Positions 21,802 to 23,289 of a DNA stretch of 23,289 nucleotides are shown here, in pieces (position 1 is the first letter of the stretch; every line of letters begins with the position of its first letter). The notes under the pieces are model-generated. The model did no database searches, was not told the DNA's origin, and worked only from the letters and a program-made list of their open reading frames with translations. The DNA comes from GCA-016432345 sp964544105 (lineage in GTDB: Bacteria > Patescibacteriota > Microgenomatia > Levybacterales > UBA12049), in contig CAZIZQ010000014.1 of the NCBI GenBank assembly GCA_964544105.1, positions 1 to 23,289 of the forward strand, read 5' to 3'. Both the position numbers and the translations under genes were made by a program.

Positions 21802-23029
21802 TCATCTTACCCACACAGCTCTATTTTCTGACTCTAAAGATCAAAAAAAAACTGCCCGTGATCATATTCGTTCTATTGCAAAAGAAAAAGGCATTATCTC
21901 CTCCTCTATCTACTCTTTCTATATGGCAATAGGAGGTGGAAAAATTTCTCCAACGTTTACTGTGCCGGCAATCAATATTCGTACCCTTACTTACCAAACA
22001 GCAACTGCTATTTTTTCCCTGATGCAAAAACATAACATCGGCCCGGTGGTGTTTGAAATCGCCAGGTCTGAAATCGACTACACTATGCAGCGACCGGATG
22101 AATATGCAGTTGCCGTGCTGGCAGGCGCCATCAAAGCTAACTACAAAGGCCCTGTCTTTATCCAAGGCGACCATTATCAATTAAGTAAGAAAAAATATAC
22201 AGAAAATCCCGAAGGTGAAGTACAAAAAATTAAAGATTTAATTAAAGAATCTCTTGAAGCTAACTTTCTTAATATCGATATCGATGCCTCTACTCTTGTT
22301 GACTTGGAGCAAAAAACAAAAAAACTGCAACAACAAACCAATTACAATGTAACAGCAGAACTTACCGAATACATAAGAAGCCTTGAACCAAAAGATACAA
22401 CTATTTCAATAGGAGCCGAAATTGGTCACATTGGCGGCAAAAATTCTACACCCGAAGAACTCCAGACATTTATGGAAGGGTATAATCCGCTTGTTGCGGC
22501 AAAAAAATTCTCCGGCATTAGTAAAATTAGTGTCCAAACAGGAACAAGTCATGGCGGTATCCCACTCCCTGATGGTGGGATAGCAGATGTCAAACTAGAT
22601 TTTAATGTGATCCAAATAACGGGTGATATCGCTCGAGAGCGATATCATATTGGCGGAGTTGTCCAGCATGGCGCGTCCACTCTTCCCAACGAACTATTTG
22701 GCGAATTCCCCAAAAATAAAACCTTGGAAATTCATTTAGCAACCGGTTTCCAAAATATTGTCTTTGACTTTATGCCAAAAACTCTGCGTGACGAAATGTA
22801 CGAATGGATTAAAAACAACTGTAAGAAAGAATGGGAAGAAGGTTGGAATAAAGATCAATTTATCTACAAAACAAGAAAAAAAGCCCTGGGCCCATTTAAG
22901 CAAAAACTTTTTGAACTGGACGGAAAAGACAAGCAAAAAATTCTGGCGGGACTCGGAAAGCAACTTACATTCCTCTTTGAAAAACTTAATGTTTTCGATA
23001 CTAAAAAATTTATTGAGAAACTATACTAA
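21791..23029 (+). CDS. class II fructose-bisphosphate aldolase family protein
   Basis: The 412-residue protein is a zinc-dependent class II ketose-bisphosphate aldolase homologue. The N-terminal VPAINIRTLTYQTATAIF matches the family VPAFNxxN...E region. D127-H128 (FIQGDHYQL), E210 (GAEIGHIGG), H254 (TGTSHGG) and H293 (VQHGAS) fit the catalytic Asp, structural Glu and zinc-binding histidines. The C terminus is longer than in E. coli FbaA (~359) and rich in Lys and Glu. A role in glycolysis/gluconeogenesis is likely, but tagatose or related ketose bisphosphates are possible. The ATG lies 11 nt inside the end of gdhA and no separate promoter is seen. Confidence 0.9.
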   Translation: MNIDHLTHTALFSDSKDQKKTARDHIRSIAKEKGIISSSIYSFYMAIGGGKISPTFTVPAINIRTLTYQTATAIFSLMQKHNIGPVVFEIARSEIDYTMQRPDEYAVAVLAGAIKANYKGPVFIQGDHYQLSKKKYTENPEGEVQKIKDLIKESLEANFLNIDIDASTLVDLEQKTKKLQQQTNYNVTAELTEYIRSLEPKDTTISIGAEIGHIGGKNSTPEELQTFMEGYNPLVAAKKFSGISKISVQTGTSHGGIPLPDGGIADVKLDFNVIQITGDIARERYHIGGVVQHGASTLPNELFGEFPKNKTLEIHLATGFQNIVFDFMPKTLRDEMYEWIKNNCKKEWEEGWNKDQFIYKTRKKALGPFKQKLFELDGKDKQKILAGLGKQLTFLFEKLNVFDTKKFIEKLY

Positions 23030-23067
23030 ATATACCCCCACGTCAGACAGACCTGCTTACTACTGTA

Positions 23068-23076
23068 TGCTATACT
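23068..23076 (+). promoter_or_regulatory. extended -10 promoter of the right-edge gene
   Basis: TG-C-TATACT lies 8 nt before an ATG at 23085, the same leaderless arrangement as elsewhere. Confidence 0.6.
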
Positions 23077-23084
23077 AAAATAGT

Positions 23085-23289
23085 ATGGAAGAATATAAAG
23101 ATTTCAACAAGCGATTAAAGATATTAATAAGTAAACGCAAAGATTTGATCATAAATACTTTATCCAATATATTTACCATGAGGTTAATTGGTAATAAAAC
23201 TCACGGCGACTTGGCTGAAATAGGCATGGCTGAATTTATTAACCAATTTATGTATGATTTTAAAAGTATTCATGTTGGAAAAGATTTTT
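23085..23289 (+). CDS. partial gene running off the right edge, unknown function
   Basis: An open frame from the ATG at 23085 continues to the end of the window (68 complete codons). The protein begins MEEYKDFNKRLKILISKRKD and contains NKTHGDLAEIGMAEFINQF. It is well supported as a gene by its promoter and by protein-like composition with helical, charged residues. From memory the GDLAE-containing stretch faintly recalls the N-terminal part of some Type II restriction endonucleases, but too little is visible to assign it. Confidence 0.65.
   Translation, partial: MEEYKDFNKRLKILISKRKDLIINTLSNIFTMRLIGNKTHGDLAEIGMAEFINQFMYDFKSIHVGKDF

Overview
The window looks like part of a Candidate Phyla Radiation (Patescibacteria, Microgenomates-like) genome. 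It is AT-rich, very compact and uses TGA as a stop (standard code 11). It has a short valyl-tRNA synthetase, and most genes have a TATAAT-type -10 box only 6-9 bases before the start codon and no Shine-Dalgarno sequence, which implies leaderless mRNAs. Five convergent gene pairs overlap or abut (-12, -9, +3, 0 and +1 nt) with no visible terminator hairpin between them. The lineage is inferred from style and gene content, not from a marker search.

Layout. 192-2555 is a P2-type cation ATPase. 2544-4133 is ruvB and ruvA (minus strand). 4179-5268 is a compositionally different minus-strand unit: a good promoter, a long structured leader, two small genes with near-perfect Shine-Dalgarno sequences, and a compact four-way-junction RNA ending in a U-tract. 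5342-6023 is a vapBC-like toxin-antitoxin pair. ruvC (6015-6503) is therefore separated from ruvAB by about 1.9 kb of accessory DNA. 6546-10054 carries ribosomal protein bL25, a membrane-anchored TPR protein and valS. A relBE-like pair (9861-10426) is divergent from valS.

10493-12209 holds an MshA-like GT4 glycosyltransferase and an overlapping histidine phosphatase. They converge on a regulator (12210-13517) with a degenerate P-loop NTPase domain and a C-terminal OmpR-type winged helix. Divergent from the regulator is a closely packed operon (13673-19503): an inositol-monophosphatase-family protein, a 1078-residue protein that appears to combine HAD-like, protein-kinase-like and ATP-grasp-like modules, an RBBP9/YdeN-like serine hydrolase, and a eukaryotic-type hexokinase homologue. 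galE converges on it, followed by glutamate dehydrogenase, a class II aldolase and the start of an unidentified gene at the right edge.

The strongest candidates for something undescribed are: (1) the regulator plus the phosphatase/HAD-kinase-ATP-grasp/hydrolase/hexokinase operon, with 11-bp direct repeats and a palindrome in the divergent promoter region; the gene set suggests chemistry on a phosphorylated sugar or cyclitol with an ATP-dependent ligation, but the product is unknown; (2) the tiny-loop four-way-junction RNA at 4179-4250 and the SD-dependent gene pair upstream of it; (3) low-complexity heptamer and hairpin repeats inserted in frame inside essential genes (ruvC, valS, rplY). All functions here come from reading motifs; no database search was run.
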